Origin: Nostoc piscinale CENA21 | GTDB taxonomy: Bacteria; Cyanobacteriota; Cyanobacteriia; Cyanobacteriales; Nostocaceae | Reading direction: 5' to 3' | Assembly (NCBI RefSeq): GCF_001298445.1 | Contig: NZ_CP012036.1 | Span: forward strand, 3,191,351-3,255,350 | Length of the DNA stretch: 64,000 nucleotides | In this document: positions 17,784 to 27,144 of the stretch, piece after piece | How positions within the stretch are numbered: the first letter of the stretch is position 1 | Layout: every line of letters starts with the position of its first letter | The notes under the pieces: generated by a model | What the model saw: only the letters and a program-made list of their open reading frames with translations | Told to the model about the DNA's origin: nothing | Database searches by the model: none | Translations under genes and position numbers: made by a program

Positions 17784-19784
17784 ATGAATAAAATACGCCT
17801 ACTGTGGAAGGGCTGTTTGGTGGTTGGCGCTGCGATCGCAATGATCATTTGCGGTTGGTACGGTACCCCAACAGCTTTAGCTGGTGAGTATGGTGAAACA
17901 CCTGCTCCTATCTCTAAAGAGTATAATGATGCGGGTTATGCTGATAACTGCGATGGTATCGGATATCTCCCGCCATATACTAAAGAAAATCTCACCGAAG
18001 CTGAAAAAAGAGGTCGTTGTACTTGGTATTTATGGACTGGTGGTAATGGTGAATACTATCGGGACATTGCCAAGCGTACTCATGGCAATGTTGACTTACT
18101 CCAGCTAATTGACTCGAAGTACCATGACGAGCGTTTGAAACTATTTGGTGCAATCAACGACCCTGGATGTGAAAAAGCAACAGAACCAGATGAATATGGG
18201 TTGTTGTTGGATAAGTGTAAAGACCCTCTGTCTACTGGTGTGATTGGGTTACGCAAGTTCCCCAACCCCAAGTTTGAACCAGCAAAATGGGATGCTAAAA
18301 AATACGTCAAGGATGTATCAATTGAGCCTCCATATCTAATTGGACAGTCTTGCGCTATTTGTCACGTTGCTTTAGACCCACTGAACCCGCCCAAAGATAA
18401 AGAACACCCCCAATGGGAAAACCTCGTTCCAGCTTTGGGTAATCAATACATTAAGGAAGCTGCATTATTTTCGCTCAAACTCAGGGATGATAGTTTCATC
18501 AAACAAGTCTTGATGGCACAACGTCCCGGCACATCTGACACCTCAAGAATTGCTACAGATCATATTAATAATCCCAATGCGATTAATGCCATTTTTAATT
18601 TAGGCGATCGCCCCACATATCCCGAAGTGATGAACGATGGTTCCACTAAAAATGTTAATCACATTCTCAAAGATGGTGCAGACTCCACAGGTGTAGCTAC
18701 TGCTTCTTTACGTGTGTACGTCAACATTGGGATGTGTGGTGACTATTGGTTAACCCTACACGAAGCCATGTTAGGCCGAACTCCCCAACGTCCTTTTGAT
18801 ATTGAAACCGCCAGAAAAAATTGCGAAGGTTGGAGACAAACAGAAGCACGGATGGCTGATGCAGAAGCATTCCTCAAAACTATCAAACCGATGCACCTCA
18901 AAGATGCACCCGGTGGTGACGCTTTCTTAACCAAAGATGAAAAGGTTATCGAACGCGGCAAGATAGTTTTTGCTGATACCTGTGCATCGTGTCACTCTAG
19001 TAAAAAGCCACCTGCTGAAATTGCGGCTGACCCCGAACAAGCTAAGAAATGGTACGAAGAATCAGTACTCAGTAGCAATTTCCTCGACCACAACTTTTTA
19101 TCGGATGACCAACGCTACCCAGTCACACTGCTTGGTACTAACATTTCTCGTTCTTTAGGAACCAACGCGACTAAAGGCCATATTTGGGATCAGTTCTCTT
19201 CTAAAACTTATAAAGAACTACCTTCTCCTGGTCAATTAACGCTGTCTAATCCCTTCGACGAAGCCAAACCAATTAATTTCCAAATACCAGCAGGCGGCTT
19301 AGGATATTACCGCACACCTTCACTCATTAGTGTTTGGGCAACTGCACCATTTCTCCATAACAACACTTTAGGTTTATATAACGAAGATCCTTCTGTGAAA
19401 GGTCGGTTAGAAGCCTATAACGATGGGATGGAAAAACTGCTGTGGCCAGAAAAACGGGAAAACATTATCAGCAGAACTGACCGCAAAAGTAAATTAGATT
19501 TGCCCCCAGGAGATCCCAATCCGAGATTGCGTTTACCTGTACCTAAAGGTATGCCTGTAAACTTGTTGGCAAACGTCAATATGAGAGAGGCAATTACTTC
19601 TCTCAATCTGGGTAACTTATTCCAAGACTTAAGACCAGAAGGTGGCATCAAAGGTAAACTCGCCCGTGTATTATTGAGAGCGAATAAATCTCCTGACTTT
19701 ATTGAAGACAGAGGTCATACTTTTGGTTCCGATTTGTCTGATGAAGACAAAAAAGCACTCATCGAGTTTGTGAAAACTTTCTAA
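17784..19784 (+). CDS. Secreted diheme c-type cytochrome, RoxA/RoxB (rubber oxygenase)-like
   Basis: The start is ATG 17784, giving 666 residues with a clear signal peptide (MNKIRLLWKG... cleaved after PTALA). Haem motifs are CAICH at about 190-194 and CASCH at about 400-404. Rubber oxygenase RoxA is of nearly the same length with similarly spaced haem sites. Also present are SLRVYVNIGMCGDYWL, APFLHNNTLGLYNEDPS in the MauG-like C-terminal part, and HTFGSDLSDEDKKALIEF. RoxA cleaves polyisoprene oxidatively; here a membrane lipid, carotenoid or other polyene is an equally possible substrate. It faces away from the OYE gene and is followed by a hairpin terminator. Family assignment is likely; activity is inferred. 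Confidence 0.65.
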   Translation: MNKIRLLWKGCLVVGAAIAMIICGWYGTPTALAGEYGETPAPISKEYNDAGYADNCDGIGYLPPYTKENLTEAEKRGRCTWYLWTGGNGEYYRDIAKRTHGNVDLLQLIDSKYHDERLKLFGAINDPGCEKATEPDEYGLLLDKCKDPLSTGVIGLRKFPNPKFEPAKWDAKKYVKDVSIEPPYLIGQSCAICHVALDPLNPPKDKEHPQWENLVPALGNQYIKEAALFSLKLRDDSFIKQVLMAQRPGTSDTSRIATDHINNPNAINAIFNLGDRPTYPEVMNDGSTKNVNHILKDGADSTGVATASLRVYVNIGMCGDYWLTLHEAMLGRTPQRPFDIETARKNCEGWRQTEARMADAEAFLKTIKPMHLKDAPGGDAFLTKDEKVIERGKIVFADTCASCHSSKKPPAEIAADPEQAKKWYEESVLSSNFLDHNFLSDDQRYPVTLLGTNISRSLGTNATKGHIWDQFSSKTYKELPSPGQLTLSNPFDEAKPINFQIPAGGLGYYRTPSLISVWATAPFLHNNTLGLYNEDPSVKGRLEAYNDGMEKLLWPEKRENIISRTDRKSKLDLPPGDPNPRLRLPVPKGMPVNLLANVNMREAITSLNLGNLFQDLRPEGGIKGKLARVLLRANKSPDFIEDRGHTFGSDLSDEDKKALIEFVKTF

Positions 19785-19815
19785 ACAACTCGTCAGAATG
19801 CTTGGTCTTTAAATA

Positions 19816-19844
19816 ATCGTTCCTAAGTAGTACTTAGGAACGAT
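19816..19844. terminator. Perfect 13-bp hairpin
   Basis: ATCGTTCCTAAGT (19816-19828) pairs perfectly with ACTTAGGAACGAT (19832-19844) around a 3-base loop, 31 bases after the stop of the RoxA-like gene. It is followed by AAATATTTGG, so the T tract is weak. It is probably a terminator for the upstream gene. Confidence 0.65.
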
Positions 19845-19927
19845 AAATATTTGGAATAAGAGTCAAAAATGAATGATTCTTATATAAATAAATGACCAAC
19901 AATAAATAACTAATATGGAGGAAATAA

Positions 19928-21417
19928 ATGCAGTATTTACCAATTATTTATGTGCGTGGCTATGCAGGTACAGATAAAGATGTTGACCAAACGGTAAATG
20001 ATCCATTTTACGGATTTAATAGTGGTTCAACTCATATTCGTGTGGGAGAAAAAGGTACTCCAGAAAAGTTCTTTTTTGAAAGTCCTTTGTTGCGTTTGAT
20101 GACTGACCACGGCTATCGTCCCGTGTTTGATAATAAGCAGTTGAGCAGTAATATCAAAACAATTTGGATTTATCGATTTTATGATATGACTTCACCGAGT
20201 TTTGGTGAGGAGAAAACTGTCAGACTAGAAATGGAGGAAATTGCTGAAGGTTTACGAGATTTAATTAATGTTGTAAAAAAAGAAAGTGGCGCAAACAAAG
20301 TTTATTTAATTGCTCATTCAATGGGTGGTCTGGTTTGTCGGAGTTTAATTCAGAAAATTTATCCGGATCATGGTGAAAAAGCTGAAGACCATATTGATAA
20401 ATTATTTACTTATGGTACACCACATGGCGGAATTTATTTTCAAGTCGGAAGCGGGTTAATTGAAGGTATCAGAGATACTTTAAAATGGAATAATTCTGAT
20501 GATTTTGGCCTGCAAAGAATGTACGAATATTTCACTCCAAAAGTGAAATTAATGCCAGAATTACCCCAAAATTTTGATACTCAAAGTCTAGATAATGCTT
20601 TTTCACCAGACAGGGTTTTTTGTATTATTGGTACAAATGCGCGTGATTATGAAAATGCTGCTGGCTTTTCACAAAAGGCTGTAGGGCCGCAGAGTGATGG
20701 TTTAGTTCAAATAGAAAAAGCTTATGTTAGAGGGGCGCATCGCGCTTATATTCATCGGACTCATGGCGGCCGCTATGGAATGGTGAATTCAGAAGAAGCT
20801 TATCAAAATCTACAAAGATTTTTATTTGGTGATATCAAGGTAAAGCTGTCTCTAAGTAATGTAGAATTGAGCGATCGCCAAAATACTTTTTATCAAATGG
20901 AAGTCCGGGTGGCTTTACGTGGTCTTCCTACTCCCATACATGAACAAGCCATTGACCGTTATTGTCCAATCACAGTGGAATTAATGCGGGATAAGCCTTT
21001 ACCATTGTTTACGGCTTTCTTAATTCCCCGTTATGCAGTTCATAGTGATAATACTTGTAGATATGCAATTCGTTTGGCTTTGCATTCTTTTACAAAAAAA
21101 AGAAAGAGACTGGTTGTTTGATAGCCACATTGACCAGTTACCTTTATGGTCTGATTATTTAATTGTGGATGTTACAGCAAAAGATAATATATACAAAGCG
21201 AAATATTGTTGGAATTCTGAAAGTTTAGAACCAAATATTGACTTAAGTTTAGGTACTGATATTCTCTTACCGCAACGCGGCCGAGATGTTGTTGGTGTAA
21301 AATCAGCTATCAAGTTGGAAATTTCGCAATGGCAATAATTTTATTCCTGAAGTACCAAGACTGTCTTTAAGAATGGGTGTAAGGGTTTATAAAACTTACA
21401 ACATTACTATTTACTAG
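19928..21417 (+). CDS. Lipase-like alpha/beta hydrolase (two frameshifts in this sequence)
   Basis: The start ATG 19928 follows TATGGAGGAAATAA, a strong ribosome-binding site. YLPIIYVRGYAG opens the fold, LIAHSMGGLVCRSLI (near residues 125-139) holds the nucleophile Ser, and FTYGTPHGG and QSDGLVQ follow in the order typical of PGAP1/LipA-like lipases; the catalytic His is probably in HRAYIHRTHGG. The frame breaks at an A8 run (21094-21101) after HSFTKK; one base fewer gives KKERDWLFDSHIDQLPLW. A second +1 break near 21320-21327 separates EIS from NGNNFIPEVPRLSL, which ends at TAG 21415-21417. Repaired length is 495 residues. The second repair is less certain; the protein could end at 21338. 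Confidence 0.65.
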
Positions 21418-21437
21418 ATTTTAACTAAGGTAAAGTT

Positions 21438-22230
21438 ATGCAAAGCGATCGCAAAAAAAACTGCCCTAATTACTGGTGCATCGAGTGGGATTGGTTATGA
21501 ATTTGTTAAATTATTTGCTCAAGACAAATACAATTTGGTATTAGTTGCCAGAAGTGAGCAAAAACTCCATCAAATTGCTGCTGAATTAAGAACTAACTTT
21601 AGGATTGATGTCAAAGTTATTGCTAAAGATTTGGCAAATCCTGCTGCGCCAGAAGAAATTTTTGTTGAGTTACAACAAGCATCAATTAAAGTAGATATTC
21701 TGATTAACAATGCAGGATTTGCCAGCTATGGTTTATTTAACGAAACAGATTTAACTGCGGAATTACAAATGCTGCAAGTTAATGTGATGTGTTTGACTCA
21801 TTTAACCAAGCTGTTCCTCAAAGATATGGTGAAGCAAGGTTATGGCAAAATTTTGAACTTGGCTTCAACTGCGGCTTTTCAACCAGGCCCGTTAATGGCG
21901 GTTTATTATGCAAGTAAGGCTTATGTACTATCGTTTTCAGAAGCGATCGCTAATGAACTAGAAGGTACAGGTGTCTCTGTAACTGCACTTTGTCCAGGGC
22001 CAACAGAATCAGGTTTTCAAAAACGCGCCGCAATGGAAGATTCAAAACTTGTCAGTGGTCAAAAAATTATGGATGCGGAAACTGTCGCTAAAATCGGCTA
22101 TGAAGCTTTGTTTGATAACAAAACTGTGGTTGTTCCTGGCTTGAAAAATAAACTACTCACTGAAACTGTGAGATTTACACCCAGAAAACTTGTGACAAAA
22201 ATAGTTAGAAGTATGCAAGAAAGTAAATAA
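21438..22230 (+). CDS. Short-chain dehydrogenase/reductase (frameshifted at N-terminus in this sequence)
   Basis: ATG 21438 leads into an A8 run (21453-21460). With one A fewer the frame reads KKTALITGASSGIGYEF and continues into the open frame, giving 263 residues. The classical SDR signature is complete: GASSGIG cofactor loop, NNAG, LNLASTAA with the catalytic Ser, and YYASK with Tyr and Lys. LCPGPTESGF after it is typical of the DltE-like subgroup. The enzyme is soluble and NAD(P)-dependent; the substrate is unknown. It lies 20 bp after the lipase gene and probably belongs to the same transcript, in a neighbourhood of lipid-oxidising enzymes. Without the repair, the ORF would start inside the fold and lack the cofactor loop. 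Confidence 0.8.
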
Positions 22231-22232
22231 GA

Positions 22233-22345
22233 CAAGGGGGACAAGGAAGACAAGGGAGATAAGAAAGCAGTATTTCTACCTTGTCTCCCCCCTCTCCCTT
22301 GCCTCCCCCATCTCAGCACTCAGCACTTTCAACTCAGAACTTTTC
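22233..22345. repeat. GACAAGG short-repeat tract with inverted arm, plus CTCAGCACT repeats
   Basis: Degenerate copies of GACAAGG (GACAAGGGGGACAAGGAAGACAAGGGAGATAAG) are followed by an inverse arm, CCTTGTCTCCC...CTCCCTTGCC, so the tract can fold back on itself. CTCAGCACTCAGCACT then begins a second repeat family, also found in the kinase gene near 53.7 kb. The tract is noncoding and lies directly after the SDR stop codon. Confidence 0.65.
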
Positions 22346-22443
22346 ACGCATCAGGATTTACACTAATACACAACTAGCTAAGTACAATGTTAGGCTGAGG
22401 TATTCAAATCAACATTAATACCAACTGTGTAAATTTTGATGCC

Positions 22444-22869
22444 ATGTCTAAATTAGTATCAACTTTGTTAATTGCCGCTACTTTACTATTAACCGCCAGC
22501 CATGACTCGAAAATTTCATTGGCTGGAACTTGCGCTTCTAACTGTGGTAAGGCTCCACTTCAATTTACACCAGGGCAGCGTGTCCGTGTGCAAGTCATTA
22601 ACAGAACTCCACGTGTGTTGAAACTGCAAAAGCCTTCCATCACTGACCCCATTTCCCTCAATCCCGGACAGATTTTATATTTAGATCAGTTAGAAGGTAC
22701 GGAACCAAACACATCTTTAATATTCTGGGATGAAACAGGCAGATCAATAGAAGCTAATCTTTCTCGACCGAATTTAGCTACCTTGCGCGTAGAATTGCGT
22801 CCAACTTGGCGCGTTCCTGGCGATCGCTCGGTGTACATTCAAGATGATGGTAGAATCAACGTGCTTTAA
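22444..22869 (+). CDS. Hypothetical secreted protein
   Basis: The 141-residue protein starts at ATG 22444 with a signal peptide (MSKLVSTLLIAATLLLTAS..., probable cleavage near residues 19-28). The mature part has two cysteines (CASNC) followed by beta-rich sequence: QFTPGQRVRVQVINRTPRVL, LNPGQILYLDQLEG, LRVELRPTWRVPGDRSVYI. No named family is recognised. It is probably a small periplasmic or exported beta-sandwich protein. It is transcribed alone, downstream of a repeat tract. Confidence 0.6.
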   Translation: MSKLVSTLLIAATLLLTASHDSKISLAGTCASNCGKAPLQFTPGQRVRVQVINRTPRVLKLQKPSITDPISLNPGQILYLDQLEGTEPNTSLIFWDETGRSIEANLSRPNLATLRVELRPTWRVPGDRSVYIQDDGRINVL

Positions 22870-23537
22870 ATGTGCGATCGCTACTTGCAACACCTCCAGC
22901 AAGGTTAACTATCAATTTTTGCGCCTTTACGCGAAACAAAAATCATCCCATTAATCAGCAACACCAGAAATTTCACCGCGATCGCATCTTTCAAAAGTCT
23001 CATTAGCAGTATTACTGAAGTTTTGACTTACCAATTTGAAACACCGAATTTTTACTTAAAAAATATTTCGTAAAATTAAGCATAAGTACGGTGGATAAAT
23101 GCTGAGATACACAGCACAATAAGATTTATGAAGTTAAGGCAAAGAAGGGTATCAACAGAAACTTCTGATCAGGGAATCTACCTTTTCATGACCTTGAACT
23201 TGAGATTGCTTGCAGTAGTTGTTCTTCTCGCATTACTCTTTCCATCTTTGCGTTAGTCCAAGAAAATTCTATGCAAGAACTATTCACCACAATTTAGATA
23301 TAACCTTTGAATAGCAATATTTCCATAACTCAATCTTCAGTCAAATAAAACGGGTTATAAGCTCTAGGTAAGAGCTAAAAGCGGAAATATATACACAAAT
23401 GAAGTATTTTGTCGCATTTTGGCTAAAAATACTACATTATAAATATTAATAAATCTGTATCAAATGATTCTAATTTAGATTTAGTTAAGAGTTAAGATGG
23501 CCAAATTACATTAAATTGTGGTTAATCTACAAAAAAA
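22870..23537. other. Intergenic region upstream of the M16 peptidase pair
   Basis: These 668 AT-rich bases hold no ORF with coding character on either strand. Two HIP1 octamers (near 22875 and 22979) lie at the left side. The promoter of the peptidase operon should be here; no clear -35/-10 pair, operator or RNA structure could be singled out. Confidence 0.5.
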
Positions 23538-24803
23538 TTGTCACAACAATTAATTCATCCTGTTTTTCCAGCCTCGATTTTAAAACTTGATAATGGCCTA
23601 ACATTTATCCATCAAGAGATTCCGACTACTCCCGTGGTTGTGGCGGATGTATGGGTGCGTGCTGGAGCAGCCAGAGAGCCAGAACAGTGGTTTGGGATGG
23701 CTCATTTTTTAGAACACATGATTTTTAAAGGCACAGCCACAATTGCCCCTGGAGCTTTTGATTATAAAATTGAAAACCGTGGTGGTGTGAGTAATGCAGC
23801 CACCAGCCACGACTATGCTCATTACTGCGTGACAACTGCTGCACCTTATTTAGAAGATACTTTGCCTTATCTGGCAGAACTACTAGTAAATGCGGCTATT
23901 CCTGAAGATGAATTTCTGCGCGAACGAGATGTAGTTCTAGAAGAAATTCGCTCTTGTTATGATGATCCCGAATGGCTAGGATTTCAGTCTTTGATCAAAA
24001 ATGTTTATCCGCAGCATCCTTATGGACGTTCGGTGCTGGGTACAGAACAGGAATTGATGCAGCAGTCAGCCGATGATATGCGCTGTTTTCATCGCGCTCA
24101 CTATCAGCCAGAAAATATGACTGTGGTAATTGTGGGTGGAATTGAACAAGCCAAAGCCTGGGAATTGGTAAATCAATCATTTGCTAATTTTGCCCCACCT
24201 ATTGATTGTCCACCATCCATCACAGCCAAACAACCGTTAATTCAAGGTATACAGCGTCAAGAACTCTGTTTACCCAGGATAGAGCAAGGGCGGTTACTAA
24301 TGGCTTGGACAGCACCGGGAGTTGATCAACTCCGCACTGCTTACGGCTTAGATGTGTTATCTGTATTCTTAACAGAGGGTCGAACTTCGCGCTTAGTGCG
24401 TGACTTGCGCGAAGAACAGCAATTAGTGTATGGAGTGTGCAGTAATTTTTCCTTACAAAAAGAATCGAGTTTATTTACCATCACTGCTTGGTTAGAGCCA
24501 GAAAACATTGAGAAAGTAGAGTACTTAATTCGCAATCATTTACATGATTTGCAAACTGAAGGAATTAGGGAACAAGAATTAGCGAGAATGCGTAGGTTGT
24601 TATGTAATGAGTATGCTTTTTCGACGGAAACGCCCAACCAATTAACAGGGCTGTATGGTTACTACAACACTATTGCTCAAGCGGAAGTAGCCACAACTTA
24701 TCCACAGCAAGTCCAGTCATTTACTAGCCAAGAACTGCAACAATTAGCTAAACAGTATCTTTCACCGCAGAATTATGCAGTTACTATCCTGAAACCATGT
24801 TAG
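23538..24803 (+). CDS. M16 family zinc peptidase, catalytic subunit
   Basis: The 421-residue protein starts at TTG 23538; no ATG gives a better N-terminus. It has the inverted zinc motif HFLEH (HxxEH) near residues 56-60, followed at the usual distance by ERDVVLEEI, which supplies the third ligand. The inactive second M16 domain carries GRTSRLVRDLREEQQLVYGV, the Arg/Tyr region. It is a pitrilysin/processing-peptidase-type enzyme that degrades peptides in a chamber formed with its partner. The next gene encodes that partner, 95 bp downstream. Confidence 0.85.
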   Translation: MSQQLIHPVFPASILKLDNGLTFIHQEIPTTPVVVADVWVRAGAAREPEQWFGMAHFLEHMIFKGTATIAPGAFDYKIENRGGVSNAATSHDYAHYCVTTAAPYLEDTLPYLAELLVNAAIPEDEFLRERDVVLEEIRSCYDDPEWLGFQSLIKNVYPQHPYGRSVLGTEQELMQQSADDMRCFHRAHYQPENMTVVIVGGIEQAKAWELVNQSFANFAPPIDCPPSITAKQPLIQGIQRQELCLPRIEQGRLLMAWTAPGVDQLRTAYGLDVLSVFLTEGRTSRLVRDLREEQQLVYGVCSNFSLQKESSLFTITAWLEPENIEKVEYLIRNHLHDLQTEGIREQELARMRRLLCNEYAFSTETPNQLTGLYGYYNTIAQAEVATTYPQQVQSFTSQELQQLAKQYLSPQNYAVTILKPC

Positions 24804-24857
24804 TCCAGATGTTTTTCTAGAAAAGACAAGGAAGCAGGAAGGCGGAAGCATACAAAA

Positions 24858-24890
24858 TGACCATTGACTATTGACCATTGACCATTGACG
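24858..24890. repeat. CCATTGA heptamer repeats
   Basis: Four near-exact copies of TGACCATTGAC/TGACTATTGAC lie in tandem just before the second M16 gene. They match the STRR-type heptameric repeats of heterocystous cyanobacteria. They lie 8 bases upstream of the start codon, so they probably form the end of the leader and leave no strong ribosome-binding site. Confidence 0.7.
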
Positions 24891-24898
24891 ATTAAAAA

Positions 24899-26182
24899 AT
24901 GACTCCAACTGTAAAACCTTCCCTGTCTCATTCTTTGATTCATCGCACCGTACTCAACAATGGCATTGTTGTGTTAGTGGCAGAAAATCCGGCGGCGGAT
25001 ATTATTGCTGGGCGAATTTTTCTCCGGGCTGGTAGTTGTTACGAACAACGAGAACAAGCAGGTTTAGCACATTTGCTTTCGGCGGTGATGACCAAAGGCT
25101 GTGAAGGACTTTCTAGCTTAGAAATTGCCGAACAAGTAGAATCTGTAGGGGCTAGTTTGAGTGCAGATACCTCTACAGATTATTTTTTGTTGTCCTTGAA
25201 GACTGTTACCTCGGACTTTCCAGAGATATTGGCATTGACGGGACGAATTTTGAGATCGCCCACCTTCCCCGATGAACAAGTAGAATTAGAACGGCGATTA
25301 GCCTTACAAGATATTCGCTCTCAAAAAGAACAGCCTTTTACTTTGGCTTTTGAGCAAATGCGGCAAGCAATCTATCAAAATCATCCCTATGCGATGTCAT
25401 TGCTAGGTGATGAAACTACCATGAGCCGCATTTCTCGCCAAGACTTGGTGCAGTATCATCAAGCTTATTTTCGTCCCGATAATTTGGTTGTGAGTATTGC
25501 TGGCAGAATTACCTTAACAGAAGCCATCGCCTTAGTAGAGCAAGTGTTTGGTGATTGGCAAATACCCCCACAACCACTACCAGTATTACACCTGCCCGAA
25601 ATTCCTGTGAACCCCCAACGTCTACTCAAGCCGCTACAAACACAACAATCTATTGTGATGTTGGGTTATTTAGGCACAGCCGTCAATTCTCCAGATTACG
25701 CCCCACTGAAACTGCTGTCTACCTATTTGGGCAATGGCTTATCTAGTCGTTTATTTGTGGAATTACGCGAAAAACGTGGTCTTGCTTACGAAGTCTCTGC
25801 TTTTTATCCCACGCGCTTGTATCCTGGTTCGTTTGTTGTTTATATGGGTACAGCCCCAGAAAATACCACCATTGCCATTGAAGGACTGCGGGCAGAGGTA
25901 GATTTACTTTCGACAACAGAAGTTTCCGTCAACGCCTTTCAAGCTGCAAAAAATAAAATTCTCGGACAGTATGCTTTAGGTAAACAAACTAACGGACAAA
26001 TTGCCCAAATTTACGGCTGGTATGAAATTTTAGGCTTAGGGATTAATTTTGATAGTCAATTTCAACAGCTTATTGCGGATGTGACTGTAGAAGATGCTCA
26101 AGCTGCTGCTAGTCGCCACTTACAAACCCCTTACTTATCTTTAGTTGGTCAGGAAGAGGCAATTAATTTGGCATTGAATTGA
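24899..26182 (+). CDS. M16 family peptidase-like, non-catalytic subunit
   Basis: The 427-residue protein has the M16 fold, but its zinc site reads HLLSAV where HxxEH is expected, so the catalytic Glu and second His are missing. The C-terminal domain has GLSSRLFVELREKRGLAYEVSAFYP, with the Arg/Tyr pair that helps position substrate in the partner's site. Such pairs act as heterodimers like mitochondrial processing peptidase. The gene follows the catalytic subunit in an apparent two-gene operon, and a hairpin lies 57 bases after its stop codon. Confidence 0.85.
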   Translation: MTPTVKPSLSHSLIHRTVLNNGIVVLVAENPAADIIAGRIFLRAGSCYEQREQAGLAHLLSAVMTKGCEGLSSLEIAEQVESVGASLSADTSTDYFLLSLKTVTSDFPEILALTGRILRSPTFPDEQVELERRLALQDIRSQKEQPFTLAFEQMRQAIYQNHPYAMSLLGDETTMSRISRQDLVQYHQAYFRPDNLVVSIAGRITLTEAIALVEQVFGDWQIPPQPLPVLHLPEIPVNPQRLLKPLQTQQSIVMLGYLGTAVNSPDYAPLKLLSTYLGNGLSSRLFVELREKRGLAYEVSAFYPTRLYPGSFVVYMGTAPENTTIAIEGLRAEVDLLSTTEVSVNAFQAAKNKILGQYALGKQTNGQIAQIYGWYEILGLGINFDSQFQQLIADVTVEDAQAAASRHLQTPYLSLVGQEEAINLALN

Positions 26183-26238
26183 TATGTGAATAACTAAAGA
26201 CAAGAAAAAGGGGACAAGGGAGACAAAGTAGATAAGGG

Positions 26239-26270
26239 AAGTCAGGACTACTATACAGCAGTCCTGACTT
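26239..26270. terminator. Perfect 11-bp hairpin after the M16 operon
   Basis: AAGTCAGGACT (26239-26249) pairs with AGTCCTGACTT (26260-26270) around a 10-base loop. It lies between the plus-strand M16 operon and the minus-strand cyanovirin-like gene, and could serve both. The following bases are CTCCAACC, so there is no T tract on the plus strand. Confidence 0.5.
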
Positions 26271-26479
26271 CTCCAACCCTACAAATATGATGCTTTTGGG
26301 ACAGGAAACAAGGAAAAGAAGATAACTAACAAAGTTGCAACCTTTGTAATATGCGGTTGTTTCTCGAAATTTGTACCTCATTTCCCTGCAATCGGCGGTA
26401 TATAACAGTTCTAAATGAGATTCGCAAAATCTGTTCCCTGTTTGCCGTCCTCATTCAATAAGATTGTTATCTCTAGATA

Positions 26480-26885
26480 TTACTCGTACCGCAGAGTACC
26501 ATCAATGTTGGCAACATGAGAGTCAAGGTTAATTCTGGTGGGAACCCACTGTTGAGCGCGGGTTTTGCATTCAGCACTTAATTCATTTGAACTTACTAGT
26601 TTGGTGTTTCTGCAAGTCTCAAAAAAAGTTGCTGGGTTGCCACTTCAAACTACCATCAACATTTTCAACTACTGGGTTCAAATCAATAGAACTAGTTTTG
26701 TAAACGCCACCACTCGCTCTTTCGCAAGTAGAGGTTAGAACAGAACCTTGAATACCAGTGTTACGGCAAGTTAGACTAAACTGACCCAAAGCCAAAGCAG
26801 AATTTGTGGTCATAAAAGACACAACAAATGTAAACAGGACGGCAATACATAGTTTCAGAAGTGATTTCATTGTTTTCATCTCCAA
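26480..26885 (-). CDS. Cyanovirin-N homologue (secreted mannose-binding lectin; frameshifted in this sequence)
   Basis: The signal peptide (MKSLLKLCIAVLFTF..., cleaved after NSALA) is followed by LGQFSLTCRNTGIQGSV, which closely matches the mature N-terminus of cyanovirin-N. The open frame stops after WQPSNFF at a run of seven (26621-26627 on the plus strand). Dropping one base continues with ETCRNTKLVSSNELSAECKT and ends IDGTLRYE at TAA 26480-26482. The mature protein is then 102 residues, against 101 in cyanovirin-N, with the four Cys of the two disulfides and the QPSN hinge. Residues known to line the second-domain sugar site (EN.D near 42-45, SN, ET, KTR) are kept. Those of the first site appear changed (Gln3, Leu6, Ala25). 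The gene is monocistronic and convergent with the M16 operon. Confidence 0.88.
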
Positions 26886-27144
26886 GATAAAGAAAATCTA
26901 TACAACGATAGACATTACAGCTATCGCTTCTATACAAACTCTATGCAAGTGAGTGGTTTGTACGGGGCTATTATCAAGCAATAATTTCTGAAGCGGCAAG
27001 AGTAGTGATATAAAACTTTATACTTGTATTCAGAGTATTTTCAGTAGACAGAGAAGTTTAGCGATCGCTCAAAAAAGAGTATCGCTTGTAGTTTGTAATA
27101 CAAAGGTTAAGGTTCTAATATTGTCGCTGGTTGCGGCAATTCTA

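Noticed and set aside
24858..24890. A possible CRISPR array
   Set aside because: The CCATTGA units are 7-11 bases with no spacers; they are short tandem repeats. No CRISPR array was seen anywhere in the window.
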